Shown here in pieces: positions 17,492-27,135 of a DNA stretch of 64,000 nucleotides. This stretch comes from CAZLMG01 sp964560765 (GTDB lineage Bacteria; Bdellovibrionota_B; Oligoflexia; Oligoflexales; CAZLMG01), in the NCBI GenBank assembly GCA_964560765.1, contig CAZLMG010000010.1, positions 65,559 to 129,558 of the forward strand, given 5' to 3'. The notes under the pieces are model-generated. The model searched no databases and was not told where the DNA came from. It saw nothing but the letters and a program-made list of their open reading frames with translations. The number at the start of each line of letters is the position of its first letter. Positions within the stretch are counted from its first letter, which is position 1. The position numbers were made by a program, and so were the translations under genes.

Positions 17492-17520
17492 TTGACGCCG
17501 CAACCACAAAAGATTAAAAG
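17492..17520 (+). promoter_or_regulatory. Candidate sigma70-type promoter of the barrel protein gene
   Basis: TTGACG at 17492-17497 and TAAAAG at 17515-17520 are separated by 17 bases, about 115 bases upstream of the barrel-protein ATG. The region between the -10 and the gene is A/T rich. The -10 matches the consensus at four of six positions only, so this is tentative. Confidence 0.4.
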
Positions 17521-17633
17521 ATTAATAAGATCAATTTATGGCAGCGGTTTGTGTTTATTGGTTTGGGTTCCACCGCCGCCAGTTTACATCGGTCTTTTCA
17601 TCCCATAACGGGAAAACATTGAGGGGGAGAGTT

Positions 17634-18266
17634 ATGCGTCGTATTGCTTTAGTTGCTGCTGGAATGGTTCTGGGTGGAAACGCGTTCGCTGACAATCATG
17701 GCGAAGGCAAGGCGAAGTTCACAATGCAACAGTCGGCTCTGACCTGGGGCAAGCTGGGCATCACCCCAGATGGCGGTGATGAGGTTTCGACGACTACTTT
17801 GACGACTAGAACTGACGATCTATACGTCCAGGCTTCTTGGAACGGCATGAGCGTCTACTTGTACCCACATGGCACTGACCAATTCAGCGTCAGCTACATG
17901 GTCATGCCAGAGTTGGAAGTCGGTTTGGATCTGGGCATGCACTCTGAGTCCAAGTCAGAAGGCGACGAAGCGACTGACGACATGAAGTGGGGCCTTTGGG
18001 GTACATACTACGTATCACTCGGCAAGCCGACTGTAGAAGTGACAGTTGCTGTCGCCAACGATGCTAGCAAGGACACCGATGCTGCTAACGTTGAAACCAA
18101 GTCTGCGACTATGACTTACGGCTTCCAAGCTCAATACGTATTGCCATTGGCTGGTGGGTTTAGCTACGTTGCTGGCTTGAGCTACGCCATGGGTTCTGAG
18201 AGCGAGTCTAAGACCGACCTCACCAACCTGGGTGTGAAGCTAGCCGCTTTCCGCTTGGAGTGGTAA
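17634..18266 (+). CDS. Outer-membrane beta-barrel protein
   Basis: A 210-residue exported protein. Residues 1-19 form a signal peptide ending NAFA. The mature part alternates short amphipathic strands with polar turns (DDLYVQASWNGMSVYLYP, ATMTYGFQAQYVLPL, GFSYVAGLSYAMGS) and ends LAAFRLEW with a terminal aromatic residue, the usual BAM signal of small OMP_b-brl proteins. The codon choice is visibly more uniform than in neighbouring genes, and it has a strong GAGGGGGAGA ribosome binding site, a promoter-like region and a strong terminator. These points suggest high expression as a single-gene unit. Its function (porin, adhesin or structural) is not evident. Confidence 0.75.
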   Translation: MRRIALVAAGMVLGGNAFADNHGEGKAKFTMQQSALTWGKLGITPDGGDEVSTTTLTTRTDDLYVQASWNGMSVYLYPHGTDQFSVSYMVMPELEVGLDLGMHSESKSEGDEATDDMKWGLWGTYYVSLGKPTVEVTVAVANDASKDTDAANVETKSATMTYGFQAQYVLPLAGGFSYVAGLSYAMGSESESKTDLTNLGVKLAAFRLEW

Positions 18267-18316
18267 TTCCGGCGGGATCGCTCGCGTAGCGGTTCCGATG
18301 GATACGAGAAATGAGA

Positions 18317-18345
18317 CGGGGCGCTTAGGCGCTCCGTTTTTTTTT
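18317..18345 (+). terminator. Rho-independent terminator of the barrel protein gene
   Basis: A hairpin with arms CGGGGCGC and GGCGCTCCG around a short TTA loop (one G-U pair) is followed at once by nine T at 18337-18345. It starts 51 bases after the barrel-protein stop and also separates that gene from the oppositely oriented giant lipoprotein gene. Confidence 0.85.
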
Positions 18346-18381
18346 GCATTGATGAGGTATCTGACGGCACCGGGAGCCGGG

Positions 18382-21300
18382 TTAGTCGAGGGAGAAAGAC
18401 GCAGCGGGAGGTGTAAAGCCCGTGGTATAACGTCGAACCTGACTAATGCGCAGATCGTCGACGGTGGCAAAGTCACCATCAAATGCACCTGCGGGGGTCA
18501 AGAGAAAGCGCATGCGTCCTGTCGATGCCTCAGGGATATAGACCCGGGCGTTGGTTGTTGAACCAGCGAGTTTCGTACCATCCACGTACAAGTCGATCGA
18601 AGAATTTTGATCGATGACGACGGCAAAGTGATGCCAATTCAAAGTCCCGCTACACTCGGACTTATGGACGGCAGATCGACCTTTGATCGTGACTGATGAA
18701 TTGCTGGTACCAGCGACGTTATGATTGTGAACGAGCTCCACATTGAAGTTCGAACCCTGCTTACGCAGGACGAGCCTAAACCCGACCTTGTTCGTCGTAT
18801 CGGAGGTATCGACCCAGGACAAGATACTCTTATCCCAGTTTCCTGAGGGAGTACACGCGCTGAGTTTATGCCAAAACTCAATGGTTACCAGCCCCAGTCC
18901 CCCTGCGTCCGTCAGCAGGTCGTAATCCGAATCTGTGGTCACGTCCAAGCGATCATCCGTGTTGTCCAGCACCCGCCCCTCGGCAAACTTACCGGTACCG
19001 GACGTGGTCGAGGTATGGCTCATCTCCTTGCCCGATGTGGACAAGTTGGTACTGACATCAAAATCACTGCCGGAATTCATGCGATAAAGAGCCAATGTCT
19101 TGTAGCCAATGTGCAAGAATGTCCAAGTCGAGGTGGGAGACACATTACCCGCCAAGTCGACCGCACGAATCGAGAATGTGTATTCGTTATTCGAATCTGG
19201 CAGCAAATTTGGATACAAGCGCGGCGTCGGACCGCACGGGGCAAAGTTGACGCTACCGCCACCCGCCTTTTCGATTTTGCAGTCAAAGCTGAACGTGTTG
19301 GCATCCGAGCCCGTATAAGCAAACTCGACCACGGCGACGCGGTTGGGGTCGGATGGACCCGTGAGAGTGTCGATCGTTGGCGCGATCGTATCCCGAACCC
19401 AAGTACGCGTTGTCGCCGGCGATGGCGATCCGGCGCCAAACTGCTGCACCAGGTTAAAAGCGTATGTGCCATCGCTGGATTTAGCGATGGTGAAGCTATA
19501 GGCTCCTGCGCCGCTGCAAGTCATAGTCAAGCTATTGGCTGGGTTTGTTACGTCTCCAGCCACGACGTCACCGCTCAGGGTGACCGTATAGTTGGCCGTG
19601 CACGCACCACCGAGCACAATTTGGCTTTCGGCTGTGTACACCGTCGCAGCAGCTACAGTCGCCACAGTCACCGGCGTAGCGACGTTGCTGTCGCGGTCCC
19701 AGCGCAATCCAGTTACGGCGGTAGACGTGTTACCGGCGCGATCGACCTGGTGAATGTCAAAATAGTAGGTTCCGTCAGCTAGTCCGGTGACGCTCAGAGA
19801 GTACGTGCCATTATTCGTTGCACCCACCGGTACTGGGCCCGCAGAACACGTCGTCTGGACAGTGGCGTCACCAGTAAGATGCACCGTCGATCCCGCCTCG
19901 CAGGCACCCGTGATCGTCAAGTCGCCCGCGGCGGTATATGGAAACGTTGGTAACGTGATCGTCGGCACAGCAACGGCTGCATCGTAAATCCAGGTTAAGT
20001 TTGCAGGCGCGGACACCGACTTGGCCGGTTCGGTCTGGGTCACGTTCAAGGCATAAGTACCCTGCGAGGCCTTGTTGATCGTAAATGAGTAAGTGCCACC
20101 GGATGTGCTGGCACAGGTCACTAAAATAAGTCCGTCAGCATCAGCACCGGTCGTCTCATCTGAGCCGCCCGCTGCTTCGCTTTCCAATACCTGACCGCCC
20201 AAGACCACGTCGGTGCCGGCAGCAGTGTAGACACACCCCCCGGAGATTGTCAGACTGCCGGTGGTGGTGAAGCGCGGAGTTGCAGCTGGGGTGGTAATGG
20301 TCGGCGCAGCGGAAAGACCTGCGTCATAATTCCATACGAGCTGCCGATCCTCCGACGCGTTGCCGGCGACATCGGTTTGATCAAGGGTGAAGGTATAGCT
20401 ACCGACGCCGGCAGCTGTATAGGTAAATGCAAACTCCCCGTTGGTACAGGTCTTGGCATCTGACCACGAGGGACTTGCCAAACTAATATCAACCGTCGCG
20501 CCATTTTCGCATGTACCCGAAATATTGATGGTCGACGCCGCGGAACTAAATGGATTCGAAGCTGGCAATACGATCACAGGAAAGTCCGGTGGCGTGGTGT
20601 CGATGGTGATGGAAGCCGTTGCTGGCTGCGTATTGGCGCCGCCGTTATTTTGCACGACGGTGTAGTTGTAGGTACGGTCGGTCATGCCTGCGTGGGTAAA
20701 GGCAAACTCGCCCTGAGCGTCACAGACAACCGAATCGTCCTTACCACCTGAAAGAATCACATTCCAGCCGATGTTACAGGTACCAGAAATCTCGTGCGTG
20801 GTCACATTGCTGACCGACTGCTGCGTTGCCGGCACTAATATCACCGGCACGTTAAGAGCCTCGGCGCGGAATTGGTATGGATTGTTGCTGGCGGCTTTGG
20901 TCAGATTGACCGCGTCCGTCGCCACAATACAAATCCAATAGTCCGTGTCTGTCGAAAGGGCATCGGTCAGAGTCGCCGAGGTACCAGAAACATCGGTGAA
21001 TTCTTCGTGCACCGTACCGCTGCAATCATTGTCGCTCATTACCTTAACATTGTAGGTGACGGCCGAGACATCCGATGCCGCACCCCAATTGATCGTCGGC
21101 AACAAATTACTGGTCTTGTTACTAGCAAAGGCTGTGATGCTGAAGTTGCCGGGCGCCGTTGTATCGACGACGAAGGACTTCGAATCAGTGATCTCGTTCC
21201 CCGCCAAGTCGCGAGCACGGACACAGACATCGTAGGATCCATCGGCAAGCGCCGAGCTAATGGTGATGCTGGTCGTGTCCGCCGCGATATTTTCCTGCTC

Positions 21301-24300
21301 GAAGGCCGCGCCATTGGTACAGTCGACGGGGTCGGTACTCGTGTTTACATATACGTCGTAATAGTCTTCACCCGTGGCGTCGTCCCAGGTGACATCTGGA
21401 GTTGTATCGGTGACATTGGCGGCTGGACCCGTCACTTCCAGTCCAGTCGGATCAACTGTATCCACGGTAAAGGCATAGAACTGATTGCTTGCATTTGTGG
21501 TGTTGCCGATGGCGTCGCGCGCCGTCACACAAAAGTAATAGGTGACATCATCCAGCGCGACAGACGAGGTATAAGTCCGGCTGGTCAAACCTGTAGCAGA
21601 AGCCACGGGAGTGGCGCAGTCATTGTTGTCGTCGATGATGACGTCGTAAGTCAGGCTGGTGATGTCGCTTGGTTCGGTCCAAGTCAGCGTCGGTGTGGCG
21701 CTGTTGGTGCGATTGTTGGTCAGAGCGTCGATGGAGAACGAGCCTGGAGCCGTGGTGTCGACGATGAATGACTTATGATCGGTCATCTGGTTGCCAGCCA
21801 AATCTTCGGCGACGACGCAGACGTAGTAGGTGCCGTCCAAAGTAAAGGACAGGGCTTGCGATACTGTTTCCGGTGCCAGCGTCAAGTATGTCGCGTGGTT
21901 GCCGGCAGCACAATTGTTGGCGCCCGTGTTTACATAGACGCGGTATAGGTCTTCGCCGTTGGCGTCATCCCAAGTGGCGGATGGTGTCAACGTGCCGACG
22001 ACATCCGCCGGGCCGGTCACGTTCAGGTCGGTGGGTGCCTCGGCATCCATGGTAAAGTCATACGGATACGTCGTGGCATTGGTGCTATTACCGGCCGCAT
22101 CAATCGCCGTCAAACACATGTAGTAGGTGGTGTTAGCAAGGGCGCTTGCCACCGTATGACTCGTGCCTGAGATATTGTCGGCGCTGTACTCGGGCGAGGC
22201 GCACGAGGTGCTGTTGTTATCCAATCTCAAGGCGTAGGTCACCGCCGTACCCGAGCCAGCACTGGCAGCACTCCAACTTAGCGTCGGCGTGTCGTCGTTC
22301 GTCAGATCGTTGGTCAGGGCAACGACATCAAAATCGCCCGGATTGGCGGTATCGACGACAAACGAGTAGCCGTTGTTGGTCGCCAGTCGCGGGCCGTTAT
22401 TCAGGTCGTCGACGGCGCTGACGCAGACGTAGTACGTACCCTCGGCCAGCGCCGAACTCGGTGTAAAGCTTGTACCCGCTTGGGCACCCGATGACTCTAC
22501 CGCCGACGAGCAATCGACATTATTGCCGATAGTGGCGGAATAGCTGACATTCGATGGATCGGTGGCGCTAGTCCAGGTAAACGTTGGCGTCGTGTCGTTG
22601 GTGGCGTTGTTAGTGATCATGTTGATCGAAAATGTCGACGGCTGCGTGGTATCGATCCGGAAGCTCAACGTGCTGCTGTTTGAGGCGGTACGCGCGTTAC
22701 CGGCAACGTCGCTGGCCACCACACATACATAGTAGGTGCCATCGGCCAGATCCGATGCTGGCGTGAACGAAGTCCCTGCCTGTCCCAAGGATTGGGCCTC
22801 GGGAACGGCGCAGTTGCTGGTATTGTCGATGCGCACATCGTAAGTGACGCTGTAACTATCGGTCGCAGCTTCCCAGCTGACGGTCGGCGTGGCGTCGTTG
22901 GTCGGGGTCGTAACGGCATTGATGGCAAAGGTGCTTGGTGCCGTCAAGTCGACGGTAAAGGCATAGCCGTTGTTAGAAGCAGCGGTCTCGCCGTTATTCA
23001 GTTCGTCGTCAGCCCAGACGCAGACGTAGTAGGTGCCTTCGGCCAGAGGCCCCGTAAAAGTATGCGTGCGATTGGTCAGTGCGGTCGCGGTTTCGCCAGC
23101 GATCAGTGCATCACATGTGTTGGCGCTGTGCAACTCGACGCGATAATCGACGGCGGTATCGTCCGCAGCCGCCGACCAAGTAAAGGTTGGGGTTGTGTCA
23201 TTCGTAACATTGCCCGTGAGGGTGTCGATGTTGAACGAGCCCGGCGAAGTAGAGTCGATGCGGACCTGCAGCGGCACGGCCTGCGACTCGGTGGTGTTAT
23301 CGTGGTCGTGGCGACGGACGGCGTAGTTGTAGAAACCATCGGCATTCTCGATGACTTGGAAATTGTACGAAGCGGTGTTATCGCAGGGGGCGGCGTCGAT
23401 TTGCGTCAGACTTGGGTCGACACCGCGGTAAAGATGTAACTCGTGGTTGGTGGCGCCCATGCAGTTCGAACCGGTACTGACCACGATATTGACGGTCATT
23501 TCCTTTTGCAGGTGTGGCGAGGCCGGCGACGTAATGACCGGCTCCGGAACCAACGACGGGTTGAAAGTCCAGGTGCGGACGATGGGCGTGGCGACGTTGC
23601 CGGCGGCATCGACCTGTGAAGCGGTAATATTCGTATAAGTGGTTGCGGCACCACCGTGATCCCATTGATACGACCAGGTTCCACCCGATGTGCAGTTGAC
23701 CGACACGTCACCGCCGTCTTGGACGTCACCCGACAGAGTTACTTCGGTGGTCGAGCCGGTAATCGGTTCGCACGTACCATAAATCTGCAGGGGCCAGCCG
23801 CCCGTGGTTGAAGCATTGGTCGGCGAAGTCACGGCAAAGTTCACCACCGCTGCGTCAGCCATAAATTGATAGTAGTTGTTCGATGCGCCGTCAGTTGCGG
23901 TGCGCGTGTGCTCGACCCCATCCTTCGCCGTGACGCAGATGTAGTAGGTCGTTTGATCGGTCAAGGCCGAAGTCACTTCGAACGACGTGCCCGTGATCCC
24001 CGACTGTGTCTGATGCGGCGTCGCACAATTCGAGGTGGTGGCAATGGCTACGGTATACGTCACCGACGTCATGGTGTCGGTTGCCGCCGTCCAAGTAATG
24101 GTCGGCGTCAGGTCGTTATTGCGGTTATTGGTGTAGGTGTTGATCTGAAAGGCGCTCGGCGGATTCAGGTCAACCTTGAACTCAAACGGACCGGTGCCGG
24201 CCTTGGTGTTTCCCGCCAGGTCTCTGGCGGTGACGCACAGGTAATAGGTGCCTTCGGCCAGCGCCGTCGAGGGCGTCCAGGCTGACGAGGTCAAGCCGTT

Positions 24301-26373
24301 GACAGACTGGGTCGGCGAGCTGCAGTCGCTGTCATTATCGATGATCGCGTCGTAGGTGACGGCGCTGTGATTATCCGATGAGTCTGCCCAGTCGAGGGTC
24401 GGCTGGCTGTTGGCCGTTGCTGTTGGCGACATGGCGCTGGCGATCGAGAAGTCGGCTGGCGCTTCGAGGTCGACTACGAACTGATAGGAGTTATTGCTGG
24501 CATTGCGAGTCTGTCCGTGCTGATCGACAGCTTGGGCGCAGATGTAATAGGTGCCGGTGGCTAGCGCGTTGAAGGTGAATTCGCGCGGATCAGCCGAGGC
24601 GATGCTGGCCTGCTGCTGGATGGGGCTCGGACAACTGGCGTCGTTGTCGACCTGGATGCTGTAGGTGAAGGTGCTGTCATCGGTAGCCGCCGTCCAGGTG
24701 ATGGTCGGCGTCGCGTCGTTGGTGACGTTGTTGGTGATGGTATTAATCGCGAACGTTGCTGGTGGAGTCGTGTCGACACGCAATGACAATGGGTTGCTAG
24801 TGGCGGCGGTCGAGTTACCTACGACATCGCGGGCGGTGACACAGATAGAGTAAAGGCCGTCCGACCACATGGCTGACGGGGTGTAGGTAGTCGTCGATAA
24901 GTTGGTGATCGTGGCGATGGGACTCGAACAATCAGCGCTGGTCGCGTAAGCCAGATCGTAGACGACAGTCGTCGTGTCGGTTGCTGCGCTCCACGAGATG
25001 GTCGGTGTGGAATCGTTGGTGTTGACGTTGGGGCCGATCGTGAAGTCAAAGGCCGCTGGATTGGTGGCATCGACGACGAAAGAGTACGGACTGTTGGTGG
25101 CAGCGGTCGTGCGCGCCGTGGGTGCCGACGAGTCTGTGGCGCTGGCACAGAAGTAATAGGTACCCGTAGCCAGGGCTGTCGGGGTGAACGATCGGGTCGC
25201 ACTCGAGGTGATGCCGGTACTGACCTGCACCTGGGTGCTGCACGCGCTGTCGCTGAATACGCCCACATCGTAGGTAAATGCTGTGGTGTCCGATGAGGCC
25301 GTCCAGGTAAAGGTCGGCGTTGTGTCATTTGTTGGGTTGTCGGCTAAGGCATCGATTGCAAACGCCGATGGAGCAGCGGTATCCACATAGACGATGATGT
25401 CGGTGCCGGTGGCAGCCTTGGTATTGCCGGCGGCGTCCGTCGCCGTGACACAGACGTAGTACATGCCGTCCGCCCAACCTGTGGTCGGCGTGTAGGACGT
25501 TGCTGTAATGGCATTGATGGTAGCGAGCGGTGAGGCGCAGTCGTCGTCTAGGTCGTGAGCAAAAGAGTACGAAAATGTCGAGGTGTCGTTCGACCCATTC
25601 CAGGAAATCGTCGGCGTGTTGCTGGGTGCGATAAAGGTTGCGGCAGTTACAAAGGTAAAGTCGTCAGGGGCCGTGCGATCGACGATGACTGACAAATTTT
25701 CGGCAGCCGAGGAACGATCCAAGTCGTCTTTCTGGGTCACGGCGTAGGCGTAGGTATTCTCGACGCCGAGAGCCACGGCCGCGCTGAACGTGCCATTCGC
25801 ACACGTAGTGCTGGTGGTGGCGGCGCCAGAGATGCTGACAGTCGCGCCGGTCTCGCAGGTGCCCTGGATGTTCAGGCTTGTCGCGTTGGTGTAGTGCGTG
25901 AGGTTATCGGGTGAAGTGATAGCGATGGCAGCTGGGCCGGTGCTATCGACGGTCAAATTCAATATAGCCGCCTCAGAGGCGGAAGGGTCTGGCGTCAGCT
26001 GCGTTGCTTGCTGTGTCACGCGAATTTCGTGTTCGCCATCAGAGAAGGTCTTCGTAAAGCTGAAGGTCCCGCCGGCACTACAGGTGGTGCTGGCATTTAG
26101 AGTTGTATCGGGTGATACCAGCATATTGACGAACCGTTCAGGCAAGCAGGTACCCGAGATGGTCACGCTCTGGGAACCGACCTTCTTGTCGCCCTCTCCG
26201 GGGGAGGTAATGATTGGGCGCTCAATCTCAACGGAGCCACCGCCAGCGCCCGGGTCGACCTCTTCCAGCAACTCTGCCGGGATCTGGGCTCTCTTCACAA
26301 CCACGCCGCCGCCGCACGCACTCAAGAGAGTGGTTAGCAGTGTGATCCAACTTGTCATATGTCCGAGGCTCAT
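18382..26373 (-). CDS. Giant Ig-like/FnIII-like repeat lipoprotein with LamG-like C-terminus
   Basis: A 2,663-residue surface lipoprotein. The signal peptide ends in the lipobox LLSAC, with the lipidated Cys at residue 20, followed by Gly and an acidic linker. Two Ig-like domains with an SGTC motif (about 52-233) lead into six FnIII-like modules (about 235-840). Then come two divergent domains (845-1045), eight more modules (1047-1840) and about six Ig-like domains (1841-2420). The final 240 residues resemble a LamG/concanavalin-like domain (VTIEFWHKLSACTPSG, LNWHHFAVVIDQ, IDLYVDGTKL). The modules repeat TPTxTW, an N-terminal DC..P Cys and a YYVCV Cys. No anchor other than lipid is seen. A role in adhesion or prey/biofilm contact is likely but inferred. 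The start has GGAAG close by; an in-frame ATG lies five codons downstream. Confidence 0.9.
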   Translation of the reverse strand: MSLGHMTSWITLLTTLLSACGGGVVVKRAQIPAELLEEVDPGAGGGSVEIERPIITSPGEGDKKVGSQSVTISGTCLPERFVNMLVSPDTTLNASTTCSAGGTFSFTKTFSDGEHEIRVTQQATQLTPDPSASEAAILNLTVDSTGPAAIAITSPDNLTHYTNATSLNIQGTCETGATVSISGAATTSTTCANGTFSAAVALGVENTYAYAVTQKDDLDRSSAAENLSVIVDRTAPDDFTFVTAATFIAPSNTPTISWNGSNDTSTFSYSFAHDLDDDCASPLATINAITATSYTPTTGWADGMYYVCVTATDAAGNTKAATGTDIIVYVDTAAPSAFAIDALADNPTNDTTPTFTWTASSDTTAFTYDVGVFSDSACSTQVQVSTGITSSATRSFTPTALATGTYYFCASATDSSAPTARTTAATNSPYSFVVDATNPAAFDFTIGPNVNTNDSTPTISWSAATDTTTVVYDLAYATSADCSSPIATITNLSTTTYTPSAMWSDGLYSICVTARDVVGNSTAATSNPLSLRVDTTPPATFAINTITNNVTNDATPTITWTAATDDSTFTYSIQVDNDASCPSPIQQQASIASADPREFTFNALATGTYYICAQAVDQHGQTRNASNNSYQFVVDLEAPADFSIASAMSPTATANSQPTLDWADSSDNHSAVTYDAIIDNDSDCSSPTQSVNGLTSSAWTPSTALAEGTYYLCVTARDLAGNTKAGTGPFEFKVDLNPPSAFQINTYTNNRNNDLTPTITWTAATDTMTSVTYTVAIATTSNCATPHQTQSGITGTSFEVTSALTDQTTYYICVTAKDGVEHTRTATDGASNNYYQFMADAAVVNFAVTSPTNASTTGGWPLQIYGTCEPITGSTTEVTLSGDVQDGGDVSVNCTSGGTWSYQWDHGGAATTYTNITASQVDAAGNVATPIVRTWTFNPSLVPEPVITSPASPHLQKEMTVNIVVSTGSNCMGATNHELHLYRGVDPSLTQIDAAPCDNTASYNFQVIENADGFYNYAVRRHDHDNTTESQAVPLQVRIDSTSPGSFNIDTLTGNVTNDTTPTFTWSAAADDTAVDYRVELHSANTCDALIAGETATALTNRTHTFTGPLAEGTYYVCVWADDELNNGETAASNNGYAFTVDLTAPSTFAINAVTTPTNDATPTVSWEAATDSYSVTYDVRIDNTSNCAVPEAQSLGQAGTSFTPASDLADGTYYVCVVASDVAGNARTASNSSTLSFRIDTTQPSTFSINMITNNATNDTTPTFTWTSATDPSNVSYSATIGNNVDCSSAVESSGAQAGTSFTPSSALAEGTYYVCVSAVDDLNNGPRLATNNGYSFVVDTANPGDFDVVALTNDLTNDDTPTLSWSAASAGSGTAVTYALRLDNNSTSCASPEYSADNISGTSHTVASALANTTYYMCLTAIDAAGNSTNATTYPYDFTMDAEAPTDLNVTGPADVVGTLTPSATWDDANGEDLYRVYVNTGANNCAAGNHATYLTLAPETVSQALSFTLDGTYYVCVVAEDLAGNQMTDHKSFIVDTTAPGSFSIDALTNNRTNSATPTLTWTEPSDITSLTYDVIIDDNNDCATPVASATGLTSRTYTSSVALDDVTYYFCVTARDAIGNTTNASNQFYAFTVDTVDPTGLEVTGPAANVTDTTPDVTWDDATGEDYYDVYVNTSTDPVDCTNGAAFEQENIAADTTSITISSALADGSYDVCVRARDLAGNEITDSKSFVVDTTAPGNFSITAFASNKTSNLLPTINWGAASDVSAVTYNVKVMSDNDCSGTVHEEFTDVSGTSATLTDALSTDTDYWICIVATDAVNLTKAASNNPYQFRAEALNVPVILVPATQQSVSNVTTHEISGTCNIGWNVILSGGKDDSVVCDAQGEFAFTHAGMTDRTYNYTVVQNNGGANTQPATASITIDTTPPDFPVIVLPASNPFSSAASTINISGTCENGATVDISLASPSWSDAKTCTNGEFAFTYTAAGVGSYTFTLDQTDVAGNASEDRQLVWNYDAGLSAAPTITTPAATPRFTTTGSLTISGGCVYTAAGTDVVLGGQVLESEAAGGSDETTGADADGLILVTCASTSGGTYSFTINKASQGTYALNVTQTEPAKSVSAPANLTWIYDAAVAVPTITLPTFPYTAAGDLTITGACEAGSTVHLTGDATVQTTCSAGPVPVGATNNGTYSLSVTGLADGTYYFDIHQVDRAGNTSTAVTGLRWDRDSNVATPVTVATVAAATVYTAESQIVLGGACTANYTVTLSGDVVAGDVTNPANSLTMTCSGAGAYSFTIAKSSDGTYAFNLVQQFGAGSPSPATTRTWVRDTIAPTIDTLTGPSDPNRVAVVEFAYTGSDANTFSFDCKIEKAGGGSVNFAPCGPTPRLYPNLLPDSNNEYTFSIRAVDLAGNVSPTSTWTFLHIGYKTLALYRMNSGSDFDVSTNLSTSGKEMSHTSTTSGTGKFAEGRVLDNTDDRLDVTTDSDYDLLTDAGGLGLVTIEFWHKLSACTPSGNWDKSILSWVDTSDTTNKVGFRLVLRKQGSNFNVELVHNHNVAGTSNSSVTIKGRSAVHKSECSGTLNWHHFAVVIDQNSSIDLYVDGTKLAGSTTNARVYIPEASTGRMRFLLTPAGAFDGDFATVDDLRISQVRRYTTGFTPPAASFSLD
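20850..25671 (-). repeat. Fourteen tandem protein-coding modules of about 100 residues
   Basis: Within the giant lipoprotein I count 14 diverged copies of one module, six upstream and eight downstream of a two-domain interruption at about 23235-23840. Each begins with a proline-rich APSTF or PPATF boundary. TNDxTPTxTWTAATD, a Cys in NDCxxP, a GTYYVC strand and a FxVD end follow. The copies differ enough at the DNA level that slippage between neighbours should be limited. Confidence 0.85.
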
Positions 26374-26695
26374 ACTTCCGCCCTTCCCACTTGGGACTGG
26401 TGGTCACGGATTTTTTCTCGTACACCAAAGGCCATCGTCAGAATTTTGCGGAACTTGAGCGGGGGGGGATCAATTCCTGTGGGTCCGGGGGGTTAGCGTG
26501 GAATTTTGCACTCCTAAAATAAGGCAGATTTTATAGAAACCTTAAACTTTATGAATTCGTCAGGTTCGAAGTTATTCCTATTAAGTTATTCAAGAGGGTT
26601 GGGAGAATGGTTGCTTGACTATGCAACGCCCCTAGTTCATGTTTTGTTTTCGCTCAGCATTTCTGCATTTGCATTAGATGACAGGCGTCGCATGG
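26374..26695. other. Intergenic region upstream of the giant lipoprotein
   Basis: No gene is seen. The region contains an eight-G tract at 26461-26468, a second G run near 26489, and an A/T-rich stretch at about 26510-26600 that could hold the promoter of the leftward lipoprotein gene. The right end runs into the orphan 5' tRNA half. Confidence 0.6.
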
Positions 26696-26736
26696 GGTCC
26701 CGTAGCTCAGCTGGATAGAGCACCGGATTTCTAATC
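26696..26736 (+). pseudogene. Orphan 5' half of tRNA-Arg
   Basis: These 41 bases are identical to the first 41 bases of the intact tRNA-Arg gene 179 bases downstream and stop within the anticodon stem, right after the sequence ATTTCTAATC (26727-26736). The following bases do not restore the stem, so no functional tRNA can form. The break falls at the same place where the downstream 3'-half copies begin, which points to site-specific recombination in the anticodon loop rather than random duplication. Confidence 0.85.
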
Positions 26737-26874
26737 TGCAGCTGGGGATAGCGAAGAGTTCGGAAGTATGACATTAATTGAGTGCTTTGAAGGACTTCGA
26801 GTGAAATCAGTTTCTCACTGGTACGCAGTAAATCGCACCTCTACGAGTAGCGTGGGGGGCGTAATGGGGGCGCT

Positions 26875-26951
26875 GGTCCCGTAGCTCAGCTGGATAGAGC
26901 ACCGGATTTCTAATCCGGTGGTCGCAGGTTCGAGTCCTGCCGGGATCGCCA
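26875..26951 (+). tRNA. tRNA-Arg (anticodon UCU)
   Basis: A complete cloverleaf with encoded CCA. The acceptor stem is GGTCCCG with CGGGATC (one G-U pair), the D stem GCTC/GAGC, the anticodon stem CCGGA/TCCGG around the loop TTTCTAA (anticodon TCT), and the T stem GCAGG/CCTGC around TTCGAGT. Discriminator G and CCA end at 26951. It reads AGA and, by wobble, AGG. Its anticodon loop and 3' half also serve as the attachment site of the adjacent integrative array. Confidence 0.96.
26906..26927 (+). repeat. Attachment repeat copy within the tRNA (attL)
   Basis: A 22-base sequence from ATTTCTAATC to GGTCGCAG inside the intact tRNA-Arg gene, covering the anticodon loop, the 3' side of the anticodon stem and the variable loop. 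It recurs exactly at 29759 and 31279. Confidence 0.85.
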
Positions 26952-27135
26952 CCTTTCTTCTCTTTTTCCCCGACAGTACACACTTTTTTTGCGCGCGCTT
27001 TTCCGCCCCCGTTCAGCAAGGGGAGTCTGGTGCACTATTGGGGCACTGGCACTCACCACGGGCTGTTCTCGACCGCATTTTCAATACAAGCGAAGTCAGA
27101 AGCTATCACTCAATTAACATCTGGGAGGTATTGCG

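Noticed and set aside
18868..21771. Long open frames on the + strand opposite the giant lipoprotein gene (for example about 300 codons each at 18868-19782 and 20872-21771)
   Set aside because: They are antisense shadows of repetitive coding DNA, without ribosome binding sites, and their sequence mirrors the repeat codons.
26807..27019. Short minus-strand frame across the tRNA reading GRTRTCDHRIRNPVLYPAE
   Set aside because: This is the well-known false protein produced by reading a tRNA gene backwards.
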